64,000 nt of DNA from Ramlibacter sp. Leaf400 (GCF_001424545.1 NZ_LMQL01000002.1:1434-65433); one strand, 5' to 3'; positions 17,833 to 26,547 are shown, numbered from the stretch's first letter. The notes: generated by a model not told the origin, from the sequence alone. Program-made: numbers and translations.

Positions 17833-18651
17833 ATGCAAAACGAAGCCGCCAGCGGGACCGTGAACCGCGCGCTGCGCATCCTCGAGACGCTGGCCGGCGA
17901 GCCCGAAGGCATGCCGCTCGCCTCGGTCGCTTCCGAGCTCGATCTGCCACGCAGCGCGACGCACCGCCTGCTCAACGAGCTGGTGCGCTGCGGCTACGTG
18001 CGGCAGCTGCGCGCGCAGGGCGACTACGCGCTCACCACCAAGCTGCCGGCGATCGGCCTGAGCTTCCTGGGCGGCGCCGGCATCGTCGACATCGCCCAGC
18101 CCATCATCGACCGGCTGGCCGAGACCTCGGGCGAGCTGGTGCGCCTGGCGCTGGTGGACGGCGACCGACTCACCTTCGTGGCCAAGGCGCAGGGCGCGCG
18201 CTCGGGCCTGCGCTACGACCCCGACATGGGCATCGACGTGCAGCTGTCCTGCAGCGCGGGCGGCCATGCCTGGCTGATGACGCTGTCGGAAGAGCGCGCC
18301 ACCGAGCTGGTCGCCAGACAGGGCTTCGGCTCGCCCAAGGCCTTCGGGCCCAAGGCGCCCACCACCTTCAAGGCGCTGATGAAGCTGCTGGAGGAGGACC
18401 GCCGGCGCGGCTTTTCCACCATCGTGGAGATGTACTCGCCCGGCATGTCGGCGATGGCCGCGCCCGTGCTGCGCCGCGGCCACGACGCGGTGGGCGTCAT
18501 CACCATCGCCGGCCCGCTGCAGAGGCTCACGCCCGACCGCATGCTGCAGCTGGGCCCGGCACTGACGTCGGCCGCGGCCGAACTCGCGATGGCCAGCAGC
18601 ACCTCGCCGCTCTTCACGCAGCGCGCCCGCATGGCCGCGCCGTCGCGCTAG
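17833..18651 (+). CDS. IclR-family transcriptional regulator (otnK-linked)
   Basis: A 272-residue regulator. The N-terminal winged helix (about 8-70) has TVNRALRILETLAG and SVASELDLPRSATHRLLNEL. The effector domain (about 85-260) includes VQLSCSAGGHAW and GVITIAGPLQRLTPDR. The start at 17833 (MQNEAASG) fits family length; an in-frame ATG at 17782 is possible. It directly precedes otnK on the same strand, 13 bases from stop to ATG, so it likely controls sugar-acid catabolism. It may also control the divergent dctP-aroQ pair. Confidence 0.85.
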   Translation: MQNEAASGTVNRALRILETLAGEPEGMPLASVASELDLPRSATHRLLNELVRCGYVRQLRAQGDYALTTKLPAIGLSFLGGAGIVDIAQPIIDRLAETSGELVRLALVDGDRLTFVAKAQGARSGLRYDPDMGIDVQLSCSAGGHAWLMTLSEERATELVARQGFGSPKAFGPKAPTTFKALMKLLEEDRRRGFSTIVEMYSPGMSAMAAPVLRRGHDAVGVITIAGPLQRLTPDRMLQLGPALTSAAAELAMASSTSPLFTQRARMAAPSR

Positions 18652-18664
18652 AGTGGCGGCCACG

Positions 18665-19939
18665 ATGACCCAACCCCTGCTGCTCGGCTGCATCGCCGAC
18701 GACTTCACCGGCGCCACCGACCTGGCCAACAACCTGGTGCGCGCCGGCATGCGCGCCGTGCAGACCATCGGCGTGCCGAAGGCGCCCATCGAGGACGTGG
18801 ACGCGGTCGTGGTCGCACTCAAGTCGCGCACCATCCCGGCCCAGGAAGCGGTCGCGCAGTCGCTGGACGCGCTGCGCTGGTTGCGCGAGCAAGGCTGCAG
18901 GCAGATCTACTTCAAGGTCTGCTCCACCTTCGACTCCACCCCGGCCGGCAACATCGGACCGGTGGCCCAGGCGCTGGCCGACGCGCTCGGCGCCGACTTC
19001 GTTTGCGTGACGCCGGCCTTCCCCGAAAACGGCCGCACCGTCTACCAGGGCCACTTGTTCGTGGGCAGCGTGCTGCTGAGCGACTCGGGCATGCGCCACC
19101 ACCCGCTCACGCCGATGACCGATGCCAACCTGGTGCGCGTGCTGCAGGCGCAGTGCCCGCAAAGCCGCGTGGGGCTGGTGCCGCACGAGGTGGTCGCGCG
19201 GGGGCCTGAAGCCATCGGCGAGCGCATCGCCGCGCTGCGGTCGCAAGGCGTGCGCTTCGGCATCGTCGATGCCGTCGGCAACCAGGACCTGATGGCGCTG
19301 GGCCGCGCCATCGCCGATGCGCCGCTGGTCGTCGCCGGTTCCGGCGTCGCCATCGCCCTGCCCGCCAACCACGGCCTGTCGCCCTCCTGCGACGCGGCGC
19401 GGCTGCCGCCGGGCGAAGGCGCGAGCGCCGTCGTGTCCGGCAGCTGCTCGTCGGCCACGCAGGAACAGGTGCGCGAGTTCATCGGCCGCGGATTGCCGGC
19501 CTTCGAGGTCGATGCGCTGCGCGTGGGCGCCGGCGGGGACGTCGCCGCCGAGGCCCTGCGCTGGGCCGACCAGCACCTGGGCCAGAAGCCGCTGCTGGTG
19601 TATTCCACGGCCTCGCCGGAGGCCGTGAAGGCCGTGCAGCAGTCGCTGGGCGGCACGCGCGCCGGCGAGCTGGTGGAGCGCACGCTGGCCGACATCGCCG
19701 CCGGCCTGGTGCGGCGCGGCGTGCGGCGCCTGGTGGTGGCGGGCGGCGAGACCTCGGGCGCGGCGGTGCAGGCGCTGGGCGTGCGCCAGCTGCGCATCGG
19801 CCCGCAGATCGATCCCGGCGTGCCCTGGTGCCACGCGCAAGCCGAAGCTTGCGGCGGCGCGGGCCTCCACCTGGCGCTCAAGTCGGGCAACTTCGGCACG
19901 CCGGATTTCCTCACCAAGGCTTTTGACCTCCTCCCATGA
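18665..19939 (+). CDS. otnK: Four-carbon sugar-acid kinase (3-oxo-tetronate kinase type)
   Basis: A 424-residue kinase of the DUF1537/OtnK family, which phosphorylates C4 sugar acids such as 3-oxo-tetronate (2-dehydro-threonate/erythronate). N-terminal substrate motif LGCIADDFTGATDLANNLV and KVCSTFDSTPAGNIGPV are diagnostic. The C-terminal nucleotide-binding part has VVAGGETSGAAVQAL. The ATG at 18665 is preferred over 18653. The stop overlaps the otnC start by 4 bases. The isomerase OtnI and the oxidising dehydrogenase of the known pathway are not in the window, so the true substrate may differ. Confidence 0.88.
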   Translation: MTQPLLLGCIADDFTGATDLANNLVRAGMRAVQTIGVPKAPIEDVDAVVVALKSRTIPAQEAVAQSLDALRWLREQGCRQIYFKVCSTFDSTPAGNIGPVAQALADALGADFVCVTPAFPENGRTVYQGHLFVGSVLLSDSGMRHHPLTPMTDANLVRVLQAQCPQSRVGLVPHEVVARGPEAIGERIAALRSQGVRFGIVDAVGNQDLMALGRAIADAPLVVAGSGVAIALPANHGLSPSCDAARLPPGEGASAVVSGSCSSATQEQVREFIGRGLPAFEVDALRVGAGGDVAAEALRWADQHLGQKPLLVYSTASPEAVKAVQQSLGGTRAGELVERTLADIAAGLVRRGVRRLVVAGGETSGAAVQALGVRQLRIGPQIDPGVPWCHAQAEACGGAGLHLALKSGNFGTPDFLTKAFDLLP

Positions 19940-20589
19940 ACGAAGACTTCGCACGCCGAGAGATCTGCCGCGTCGGCCGCAGCCTGTTCGAGCGCGGCTA
20001 CGTGCACGCCACCGCCGGCAACATCAGCGTGAGGCTCGCCGACGGCAACTTCCTGATCACGCCCACCGACGCCTGCCTGGGCTTCCTCGAGCCGGACCGC
20101 CTGGCCAAGGTCGATGCGCAGGGCACGCAGGTCGGCGGCGACCGCGCCAGCAAGACCCTGGTGCTGCACCGGCGCATCTACGAGGCCGCGCCCGAAGCCG
20201 GCTGCGTGATCCACACGCACAGCACGCACTGCGTGGCGCTCACGCTGCAGCCCTGCGGACAGGAGCTGCTGCCGCCGATCACGCCCTACTTCGTGATGAA
20301 GGTCGGCCACGTGCCGGTGATCCCGTACCGCAGGCCCGGTGATCCCGAAGTGGGCGAGCTGGTCTCGCAGCAGATCGAGCGCTACCGCGACCGCGGCGCG
20401 CCGCTGCGCGCGGTGATGCTGGAGCGGCTGGGGCCGAACGTGTGGCACGAAACGCCGGCAGGGGCGACGGCGGTGCTGGAGGAGCTGGAAGAGACCGCGC
20501 GGCTGTGGGGAATGGCGCAGCCGAAGCCGCAGGGGTTGACGCAGGAGCAGCTGGAGCAGCTTCGCAGTGCGTTTGGTGCGGCCTGGTAG
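19936..20589 (+). CDS. otnC: Class II aldolase, 3-oxo-tetronate 4-phosphate decarboxylase type
   Basis: A 217-residue zinc-dependent class II aldolase/adducin-fold enzyme. Zinc ligands are visible in VIHTHSTHCVALT, and ATAGNISVRL is the phosphate-binding loop. In the OtnK/OtnC pair it decarboxylates the phosphorylated 3-oxo-tetronate to dihydroxyacetone phosphate. Its ATG overlaps the otnK stop (ATGA). A dispersed inverted repeat follows immediately. Confidence 0.87.
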   Translation: MNEDFARREICRVGRSLFERGYVHATAGNISVRLADGNFLITPTDACLGFLEPDRLAKVDAQGTQVGGDRASKTLVLHRRIYEAAPEAGCVIHTHSTHCVALTLQPCGQELLPPITPYFVMKVGHVPVIPYRRPGDPEVGELVSQQIERYRDRGAPLRAVMLERLGPNVWHETPAGATAVLEELEETARLWGMAQPKPQGLTQEQLEQLRSAFGAAW

Positions 20590-20597
20590 GTAAGGGG

Positions 20598-20693
20598 GAA
20601 GCACTGGATCCCCGCCTTCGCGGGGATGACGGCCCTTCCCGTCCGGGGATGACAGGCGTCGTCATTCCCGCGAAGGCGGGAATCCAGGGCTTC
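20598..20693. repeat. Dispersed inverted repeat, copy 2
   Basis: GAAGCACTGGATCCCC...GGGGATGAC on the left and GTCATTCCCGC...GGGAATCCAGGGCTTC on the right form two hairpins in inverted orientation. The order of the two half-elements is reversed relative to copy 1. It lies between convergent genes otnC (plus) and 20698 (minus). Confidence 0.85.
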
Positions 20694-20697
20694 CGAT

Positions 20698-21120
20698 TCA
20701 CGCCTGCGACCGCGCCAGCTCGCAGGCCGCGTCGTACACCGCCGCGAGCTCACCCTCCGCCGGCAGCGCGAAGCGCGGGGACGGCACGCTGGACGCGTGG
20801 ACCAGCCGCCCCCGGCTGTCGTACCCGAGCACGCCATGACCCTGCCCCACGCGCGTGCGGCAGTCCATCTGCAGGCGCGCCATCGTGCGATGCCACTTCG
20901 CTGTCACCGGCACCGACGCGTCCATCCGCGCCACCGTCTTGAGCGCCAGCCCGCGCACCCACAGCTCGACCGACGCGCCCCGCGCCTGCATCGTCGCCAG
21001 GTCCACTTGCAGGTCCGGCGCACCCGGCACCGCTTGCCAGTCCGACGCCGCACGCACCGGCCCCGCGGCGAGGCTGAGAACCAGTCCCGCCGCCGCAGCC
21101 AGCGCGTGCGCTGACTTCAA
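20698..21120 (-). CDS. Secreted protein, possible surface-adhesin E-like domain
   Basis: A 140-residue protein with a signal peptide (LAAAAGLVLSLAAGPVRA) and a mature domain. Conserved-looking positions are DLATMQARG, ELWVRGL and the cysteines in MDCRTR and AACELA. The pattern resembles the small surface-adhesin protein E domain of proteobacteria, but this is a weak match by eye. A TTG start at 21120 overlaps the preceding stop (TTGA), suggesting translational coupling. No in-frame ATG would keep the signal peptide. Confidence 0.6.
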   Translation of the reverse strand: MKSAHALAAAAGLVLSLAAGPVRAASDWQAVPGAPDLQVDLATMQARGASVELWVRGLALKTVARMDASVPVTAKWHRTMARLQMDCRTRVGQGHGVLGYDSRGRLVHASSVPSPRFALPAEGELAAVYDAACELARSQA

Positions 21121-21401
21121 GGCTTGCGGCCCAGGATCTCGCCGATGCTGGCGCGCGGCTCCGCCAGCGGATCGGGCTCGCTCGCCGCGTCGGCGTCGGT
21201 GCGCTCCCGGCCGCGCTCGATGCCCGCATCGGCTTCGGGCGATGCCGGCATGCCGACTTCGGCGCCGCCGCCGGTGAGGCTGTGCGTGCCGACCGGCGCG
21301 CCGCCGCCCTTGCGCTTCTCGTCGGCCGGATGCCAGGGCTGGGCGTCCTTCTTCGCGTCGGGTCGTTCGGCGCGGCCACCATCGGAAGGGGTGTCTTTCA
21401 T
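21117..21401 (-). CDS. Disordered hypothetical protein, 94 residues
   Basis: A hydrophilic protein rich in Gly, Ala, Pro, Asp and Glu, with no hydrophobic segment. It probably lacks a stable fold. AGGAG lies 5 bases before the ATG, and the stop overlaps the next gene. The C terminus EPRASIGEILGRKP is the only ordered-looking part. No family recognised. Confidence 0.55.
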   Translation of the reverse strand: MKDTPSDGGRAERPDAKKDAQPWHPADEKRKGGGAPVGTHSLTGGGAEVGMPASPEADAGIERGRERTDADAASEPDPLAEPRASIGEILGRKP

Positions 21402-21501
21402 CGCTGCTCCTGTCGGGTTCGCGGGCGGGCGATCCGCCGCATGCAGGCGATTCTTCGCGGCGATGCGGGCGCAGCCTGTCGGCGCCGTACGCGGCGGCGG
21501 G

Positions 21502-21813
21502 TCAGTCGTGCTCCCGGCGGTGCGGGTGCTCCACCGCCTCGTTGGCGGCGCGACGGTCGAAGCTGAAGTCGTAGCGATCGCCCGGCGCCCCCTCGCCGCG
21601 CGCCATGCGCAAGCCGAGCGGTCGCACGCGTTGCGCGAAAGCGAGCACCTGCTCGCGGCTGTCGAGCGTGAACCGGGCCATCAGCTGCCCCGTGCGGCCG
21701 CGCACCGACACCTGCCATTCCCCGCGGCCGCCGGGCGCGGCGCGCCGGGCCTGGTGGATGGCTTCGAACACTTCGGTGACGGGGTCGCGGCGCGGCCAGG
21801 CGGACTGGTTCAT
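21502..21813 (-). CDS. Hypothetical protein, 103 residues
   Basis: A soluble alpha/beta-looking protein. The stretch EWQVSVRGRTGQLMARFTLD followed by SREQVLAFAQRVRPLG suggests strands and a helix. The tail is acidic/His-rich (EHPHRREHD). GGAGG lies 7 bases upstream of the ATG. I do not recognise a family. It lies 100 bases upstream of the disordered-protein gene on the same strand. Confidence 0.55.
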   Translation of the reverse strand: MNQSAWPRRDPVTEVFEAIHQARRAAPGGRGEWQVSVRGRTGQLMARFTLDSREQVLAFAQRVRPLGLRMARGEGAPGDRYDFSFDRRAANEAVEHPHRREHD

Positions 21814-21921
21814 CTCGCGGCCTCCAGGGCAGGCCGCGCCAATGGCTCAGGCAGGCGACTGACCTTGCGCATCGGGCACGTCCTACAAAACCATCCGGCC
21901 GGCATGGAGAGGATTCGCCGC

Positions 21922-22080
21922 ATGACGACACCCGTCCAGGCTCACTTCAGCGACAGCTGGTGGAACGATTCCGGTCCCGTCGACGACCGGCAGCCGGGCG
22001 GCCTGGGACTGTGGGCACTGATCGTGCTGCTGTCCCTGGCGCCGGGCATGGGCGTGCTGCTCACCGTTCTGCTGGACTGA
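21922..22080 (+). CDS. Small single-pass membrane protein, 52 residues
   Basis: A short ORF with a polar N terminus and one C-terminal transmembrane helix (GLWALIVLLSLAPGMGVLLTVLL). GAGAGGA lies 8 bases before the ATG at 21922. An earlier in-frame ATG at 21904 overlaps that site. It is followed by a dispersed inverted repeat. Function unknown. Confidence 0.5.
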   Translation: MTTPVQAHFSDSWWNDSGPVDDRQPGGLGLWALIVLLSLAPGMGVLLTVLLD

Positions 22081-22100
22081 CGAACGCCTCCAGGCGCCGC

Positions 22101-22182
22101 CATCTCGCGAAGGCGGGGACTCCGGGCGCGCGTGAAGCGCGCCGAGGCGGGAGCACTGGATTCCCGCCCTCGCGGGAATGAC
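22101..22182. repeat. Dispersed inverted repeat, copy 3 (diverged)
   Basis: The left half (CGCGAAGGCGGGGACTCCGG) is degenerate. The right half (GAGCACTGGATTCCCGCC, then CGCGGGAATGAC) is well kept. It separates convergent small genes at 21922 (plus) and 22199 (minus). Confidence 0.75.
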
Positions 22183-22198
22183 GGTGGGGGGGCATTGC

Positions 22199-22372
22199 CT
22201 AGTCGGCAGCACCGGTCCGGGGATCGGGCGCGTTCCAGTGCCAGTCCACATGCTCGAAATCGCTGTCGCGGAACGGCTCGGGCACTTGCTGCGCGGGCAG
22301 CAGGCGTTGCAGCAGCCCGGCCAGGCCGCGGCGGGGCGCAGGCGATGCGCGGAAATCGTCGTTGTCTTCCAT
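22199..22372 (-). CDS. Small hypothetical protein, 57 residues
   Basis: An acidic N terminus (MEDNDDFR) leads into a helix (GLAGLLQRLLPAQQ) and a Trp/His-containing tail (HVDWHWNAPDP). AAGGAG lies 10 bases before the ATG. No family recognised. Confidence 0.5.
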   Translation of the reverse strand: MEDNDDFRASPAPRRGLAGLLQRLLPAQQVPEPFRDSDFEHVDWHWNAPDPRTGAAD

Positions 22373-22755
22373 GGATGAACCACTCCTTGCTGAGGCAGGC
22401 GCAAATGGTGGCCCGAGCCTGCTGGCTCGGCTGTAGGACGGCGACGGCATCGAAGAACAAGGGCCGCGGCGGAGACGGTTGGCATGCAACCCGCCGTAAG
22501 GTGTGTGAGTGCACGCCAGCATCGCGCCCGCATTTGCCTCTTTTTTCAGCAGAACGTCGCAAGCGAATGTCCACGCACGTTTGCCTCGAAAGCACAGGGC
22601 TTTCCCACAGAGTTGTCCACCGCGGCTGTGGGTTTCGTCCTACCTCTCCGTGGGCACCCGGCCTTCAGGCCGCGTGTTCCGGGGCGCCCCCCGCACGGAA
22701 GAGGTCTTGACACGACTTCTGCGCGCCGGCGTTGCAGGGCCGCATCGCGCGTGCT
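22373..22755. other. Non-coding gap upstream of small gene, downstream of glucanase
   Basis: No convincing gene in 383 bases. It contains the promoter side of the 22199 gene and a short GGGGCGCCCC palindrome at 22681-22690, which may help end the glucanase transcript. A TTGTCCAC sequence near 22613 resembles a DnaA box but is isolated. Confidence 0.4.
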
Positions 22756-24474
22756 TCATCCGCGGCCGCAGCTGGCCAGCGTGGTGCGTTGCCACTGGAC
22801 TTCGCGGGCAGCCCCTGCCGGCACTTCCTGGGCCACGAAGACACCGCCGTCGCGCAGCACGACGTCGCCGTTGACGTACGCCTTTCCGCGCTCCCAGTTC
22901 GCAGCGACGCACGGGAGCGCCTTGGGTTCGCTGCCGATGGGGGCCTGCGCTGCGGGTGCGGGAGCAGGCGGCGTCGGGGCTGCAGGGGCGGGCACGGTTG
23001 CATCGGCAGGCGGCACCGTGGGCGCAGCCGGTGGTGCCGGTGGGGGCGGCACTGGCGCAGGCGCAGGCGGCGGCGGCGGCGGTGGCGGTGGTGGCGGTGG
23101 CGGTGGCGGTGGCGGTAGCGGTGGCGGTGGCGGTGGCGCCGGTGGCGGCGGCGCAGGCGTGGGCGCCGGTGCAGCCGCTACAGGAGCGGGCGCAGGTGCC
23201 GGTGTCTCCGTCTTGCTTGGCTTGCCCGAGGTGCTGGAGTGTCCCGGCTTGTTCGGCTTCACCGAGCCTTGCCATTCGCGGCGGGGCGGGTCGGTGTTGC
23301 CGTGGCCGCTGTCTTTCGATGGGCCCTGGCTGTTCGTGTTGCTGCCCGGAGCGCCGCCGGCGTTGCCACCCGCGTTGCCCCCGACGATGCCACCCGCAGC
23401 AACGCTGCTGGGCCGGTACTCGACGCTTCGTCCCAGGCCCACGGCCGTCCCGGTGGCCGTGCCGGGCAGCACCTGGTAGTCGTAGACGCTGATGTCCCCG
23501 GTGCCGACCACCGGCTCGACGCCCAGCTCGGCGCTCACCACGTACTCGTTGCCCTCGGCCCACCGCTGGCCGCACGCATCGGTGCGCGTGGCCATGTAGT
23601 TGACGATGGCGGCCAGGTCGATCTCGCCGGCCCCCACCGGCAACACCTCCGGCACGAAGGCGACCAGCTTCCAGCCGGTCTTGCCATACGCGCCGCCCAG
23701 GGTTCCGAAGTTGTAGCGGCTGCAGCCATCGCCGTCCTTGGTGATGTACACGTGGTAGCGCTTGCCGGCGATCATGGCGTCGTGGTCGTACCAGCCCGGA
23801 TTGCGGCCGCCGGCCGTGTGGTGCGCGCCGTAGTTCCCCCAGTGGTCCAGCGGGATCATGATCTCGTGCGTGATCGACGAGTTCAGCCAGCCGTCGTCCT
23901 GCCGCGCATCGGATTGCAGCCAGAGGTCGAAGGTGAGCTGGCCCTGCCCCGTGGGCTTCGCGTTGTGCTGGTAGGCCAGGCGGGCCTTCAGCGGCGGGAT
24001 GGGCAGCTGCATCGGGAAGAGGCTTGCGCCCGGAGCGCCGGACGACGTGCGCGCAACGCCGGTGCCTTGCAGCAGTGCAGCGGTGTAGCTGGCATAGCCC
24101 GGCTTGCGACCGTACATCGCGGCGGGGTAGCCCTTGACCTCCGTGTCGCCCTCGGGCCATCGCCACTGCATGCGGAAGGCCACCTCGCCTGCGGCGCCGG
24201 TGGCCGCGCCCACCCCCTGGTAGAAGTCGTTGGGGCCGACCGAGCCCTGGCCCCAGCGGTTGTCGATCACCCAGTACGGATCGCCCGCGCTGCCGGCGCG
24301 CAGCCATCGGTCGTCGCCGAGCGCATCGACGCCCATGGCCGGCGCCTGGGCCATCGAACGCGCGGGAACCAGCGCCGCACAGGCGACCAGCACCACGGCC
24401 GCGCAATGGGTGTTGCTTCGCCGCGCCTTCGCGAGTCCACCCCGCCCCGGCAGGCCATCGGGTCTGCTGATCAT
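22756..24474 (-). CDS. Secreted GH12-like endoglucanase with polyproline linker and CBM5/12-like module
   Basis: A 572-residue secreted protein. A long n-region and hydrophobic stretch (AAVVLVACAALVPARSMA) form the signal peptide. The catalytic domain (about 45-365) carries GH12 hallmarks: HEIMIPLDHWG with probable nucleophile Glu204, and GVEPVVG with probable acid/base Glu320. A Gly/Asn/Ser linker and then a Pro/Ala region with long Pro runs (about 420-520) lead to a C-terminal module with WERGKAYVNGDVVLRDGGV, typical of CBM5/12 chitin/cellulose-binding modules. It probably hydrolyses beta-1,4-glucan or xyloglucan outside the cell. The start at 24474 has AGGAG 8 bases upstream. Its neighbours are unrelated. 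Confidence 0.78.
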   Translation of the reverse strand: MISRPDGLPGRGGLAKARRSNTHCAAVVLVACAALVPARSMAQAPAMGVDALGDDRWLRAGSAGDPYWVIDNRWGQGSVGPNDFYQGVGAATGAAGEVAFRMQWRWPEGDTEVKGYPAAMYGRKPGYASYTAALLQGTGVARTSSGAPGASLFPMQLPIPPLKARLAYQHNAKPTGQGQLTFDLWLQSDARQDDGWLNSSITHEIMIPLDHWGNYGAHHTAGGRNPGWYDHDAMIAGKRYHVYITKDGDGCSRYNFGTLGGAYGKTGWKLVAFVPEVLPVGAGEIDLAAIVNYMATRTDACGQRWAEGNEYVVSAELGVEPVVGTGDISVYDYQVLPGTATGTAVGLGRSVEYRPSSVAAGGIVGGNAGGNAGGAPGSNTNSQGPSKDSGHGNTDPPRREWQGSVKPNKPGHSSTSGKPSKTETPAPAPAPVAAAPAPTPAPPPPAPPPPPPLPPPPPPPPPPPPPPPPPAPAPVPPPPAPPAAPTVPPADATVPAPAAPTPPAPAPAAQAPIGSEPKALPCVAANWERGKAYVNGDVVLRDGGVFVAQEVPAGAAREVQWQRTTLASCGRG

Positions 24475-24854
24475 GTCCACGACTCCTGTAGCTCCTGAGC
24501 CCAGTCTGCGATGGCGCCGCGCGGCGCTCCATCCTCTTTTCTCGGCGAAAGCGTTCCTCGCCGGCCCCGCGCCGCCCGCCGCGCGCCTCGTCACGGGGCA
24601 GGCGTGGGGCGCGCGTGCGGCTGCGGCGCGGATGCAACGGGGCAGGAGCGACCTCCGACGCTTGCGGCGTGTCCAGCTATGGATTGGCTAGCGCGCTCCG
24701 TGCATCCGCGCACGCAGTCACCGGCCGTTCGAGCGACCCGCACTGCAGTGGTGCCGCGCACCTCGACCCGCATCCCGCCGGTCACGGAATGCATGGAACG
24801 TAATCCTTCGAAAGCGCTACCGCGGCCGTTGCGGAGTCGATCCCCGCGAAGTCG
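24475..24854. other. Intergenic gap with glucanase promoter side
   Basis: This 380-base stretch holds the promoter and 5' region of the glucanase gene and the 3' side of the hydrolase gene. I see no supported gene and no strong repeat. ORFs here lack ribosome-binding sites and family-like sequence. Confidence 0.4.
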
Positions 24855-25700
24855 TCACGCCGCCAGCGCGGAGAGCATGGCCTCGTTGAAGCGCTCCGCC
24901 GCCTCGAACTGCACCCAGTGGCCGGTGTCGGGGATCACCGTCATGCCACCGAACCGGGGGTTGGCGCACAGCGCGGCCTTCACCTGCGGCCACAGGCCGT
25001 CCATCAGCACATCCTCGCCGCCGTAGATCGCGCTGAAGGGGCACTGGAAGCCGCGGATCGCTTCCTGGAAAGCCGGCGTGGTCACCAGCCGCCGCCGGCG
25101 CATGCGGTCGCGCGTGACGTTGTGCGCCTGCAGCGAGAGCGCCACGTCGTCGATGGCCTGCGGCTGGTGCAGCATGATCGCGCCCAGGTTGTGGCGGTGG
25201 ATGCGCAGGCGTTCCTGCGGCGTCGACGAGAGGCTCCACGGCTTGAGGTCGACGCCGCGGCCCCGCTGCAGCGGCACGACGGGCGCACCCACCAGCAGCA
25301 GGCGCGACACGCGCTGCGGCATCTGCGACGCGAGCAGCGCCGCCACCAGGCTGCCGAACGAGAAGGCGACGATGTCCACCGGCCGCTCGCCGACCAGGCG
25401 GGCCAGCCCCTCGGCCACGGGCGCCACCACCGCGTCGGCATCACCACCGCCGGGCGGGACGGACGACTCGCCGAAGCCCGGCAGGTCGGGCACCACGGCC
25501 ATGCGGCCCGCCCCCACCACCGCCGGGATGTTGCGCAGCCAGTGCGTCCAGCTGCCGCTGCCGCCGTGGAGCAGCACGACGGGCTCGCCCTCGCCCCAGA
25601 GGCGCCAGGCGATGTGGCCGTCGCCGCAGGGCGTCTCGCGCCGCCGGGCCCGGTCTTCGAGGTCGCGCATCTCGCGCGGGAGTTCCATGTCGTGGTCCAT
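24855..25700 (-). CDS. Alpha/beta hydrolase
   Basis: A 281-residue alpha/beta-hydrolase. The oxyanion region is VVLLHGGSGSWTHW and the nucleophile elbow is AFSFGS, where the first Gly of GxSxG is Ala. The acid is likely Asp in YGGEDVLM and the catalytic His is in DTGHWVQFE. The start at 25700 has GGAGG just upstream. It is divergent from the IclR gene at 25738 with only 37 bases between. It may cleave an ester or a ring-fission product of the pathway encoded at 25.7-30.5 kb, but the substrate is unknown. Confidence 0.82.
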   Translation of the reverse strand: MDHDMELPREMRDLEDRARRRETPCGDGHIAWRLWGEGEPVVLLHGGSGSWTHWLRNIPAVVGAGRMAVVPDLPGFGESSVPPGGGDADAVVAPVAEGLARLVGERPVDIVAFSFGSLVAALLASQMPQRVSRLLLVGAPVVPLQRGRGVDLKPWSLSSTPQERLRIHRHNLGAIMLHQPQAIDDVALSLQAHNVTRDRMRRRRLVTTPAFQEAIRGFQCPFSAIYGGEDVLMDGLWPQVKAALCANPRFGGMTVIPDTGHWVQFEAAERFNEAMLSALAA

Positions 25701-25737
25701 CAGGCCTCCATGATAGGAACAGCGGGACAATGGCCCC

Positions 25738-26544
25738 ATGGACATGCCCACCGGCACGCAGAGTCTCTCGCGCAGCATCCGGCTGCTGCGCGTGCTCGCC
25801 ACGCGCGGCGAGATCGGCTGGCGCCTGTCGGACCTGGCCGCGGCTTGCGAGCTCGACAAGAGCACGGCCCACCGCATCCTGGCCGCGCTGCAGAAGGAGA
25901 GGCTGGTGCAGCAGCGCGCCGGCGACCGCCGCTACCTGCCGGGGCCGCTGCTGTTCGAGCTGGGCCTGTCGGTGCACGGGCAGCACGCCTTCCAGGACGT
26001 GGCGCGGGCGAGGCTGGCGCCCTGGTCGCGCCGCATGGACGGCAGCGCCCTGCTGCTGCTGCGCAGCGGGCACGAGTACGTCTGCAGCGTTCGCACCGGC
26101 CCCGCGCGGCTGCCGGGCCTGATGGTGGAACAGGGCACGCGGCGGCCGCTCTTCACCTCGGTCGGGGGCGTGGCGATCCTGCAGACGTTCGGCGACGACG
26201 AGGCCCGCGAGGTCCTGGCCAACAACGTCGAGCAGGAGACCGCCAAGCGCGGCACGGCGCGCCTGCCCCTGCTGGAGAAGATGCGCGAGCGCTCGGCCCA
26301 GCATGGCTTCGGCGTGAACCTGGGCGACGTGGTCGGCGGCGTGCATGCTTTCGCCGTGCCGCTGCGCGGGCCGGAGGGCACGGCCTTCGCGTCCGTGTGC
26401 CTGATCGGCACGGCGGAGCGCTTCCCGCCTTCGCGGCTGCTGGAAATCCATGAAGAGCTCACCCGCATCGCCGGCGAGCTGCAGCTGGAAGCGCAGCAGC
26501 TGCTCTTCGCGCCGGCGGCGCCGAACCAGAAGTCCAACATGTGA
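25738..26544 (+). CDS. IclR-family transcriptional regulator (hydroxy-acid cluster)
   Basis: A 268-residue regulator. The winged helix (about 8-68) has SRSIRLLRVLATRG and DLAAACELDKSTAHRILAALQ. The effector domain (about 80-250) includes TSVGGVAILQTF and GFGVNLGDVVGGVHAFAVPL. It precedes four catabolic genes on the same strand and is divergent from a hydrolase. Its own 3' end carries a motif that recurs in front of the Bug receptor gene (see 26532 and 27792), which may be its operator. Confidence 0.87.
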   Translation: MDMPTGTQSLSRSIRLLRVLATRGEIGWRLSDLAAACELDKSTAHRILAALQKERLVQQRAGDRRYLPGPLLFELGLSVHGQHAFQDVARARLAPWSRRMDGSALLLLRSGHEYVCSVRTGPARLPGLMVEQGTRRPLFTSVGGVAILQTFGDDEAREVLANNVEQETAKRGTARLPLLEKMRERSAQHGFGVNLGDVVGGVHAFAVPLRGPEGTAFASVCLIGTAERFPPSRLLEIHEELTRIAGELQLEAQQLLFAPAAPNQKSNM

Positions 26545-26547
26545 AAC
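26532..26547. promoter_or_regulatory. Candidate IclR-type operator, copy 1
   Basis: GTCCAACATGTGAAAC is a quasi-palindrome centred on ACATGT. It overlaps the stop codon of the IclR gene and lies 54 bases before the hydroxy-acid dehydrogenase start. The near-identical GTCCAACATGTGGAAC occurs at 27792. With one A before it and an identical AGAAG/GGAAG context, the match is longer than chance would suggest. Confidence 0.55.

Noticed and set aside
22605..22625. DnaA-box-like TTGTCCAC and possible origin
   Set aside because: A single imperfect box with no AT-rich region and no dnaA, parA or dnaN nearby.
22640..24637. Alternative long frame over the glucanase gene
   Set aside because: Frame-shifted shadow of the repetitive Pro-coding region; the glucanase frame has a signal peptide, catalytic motifs and a binding module.
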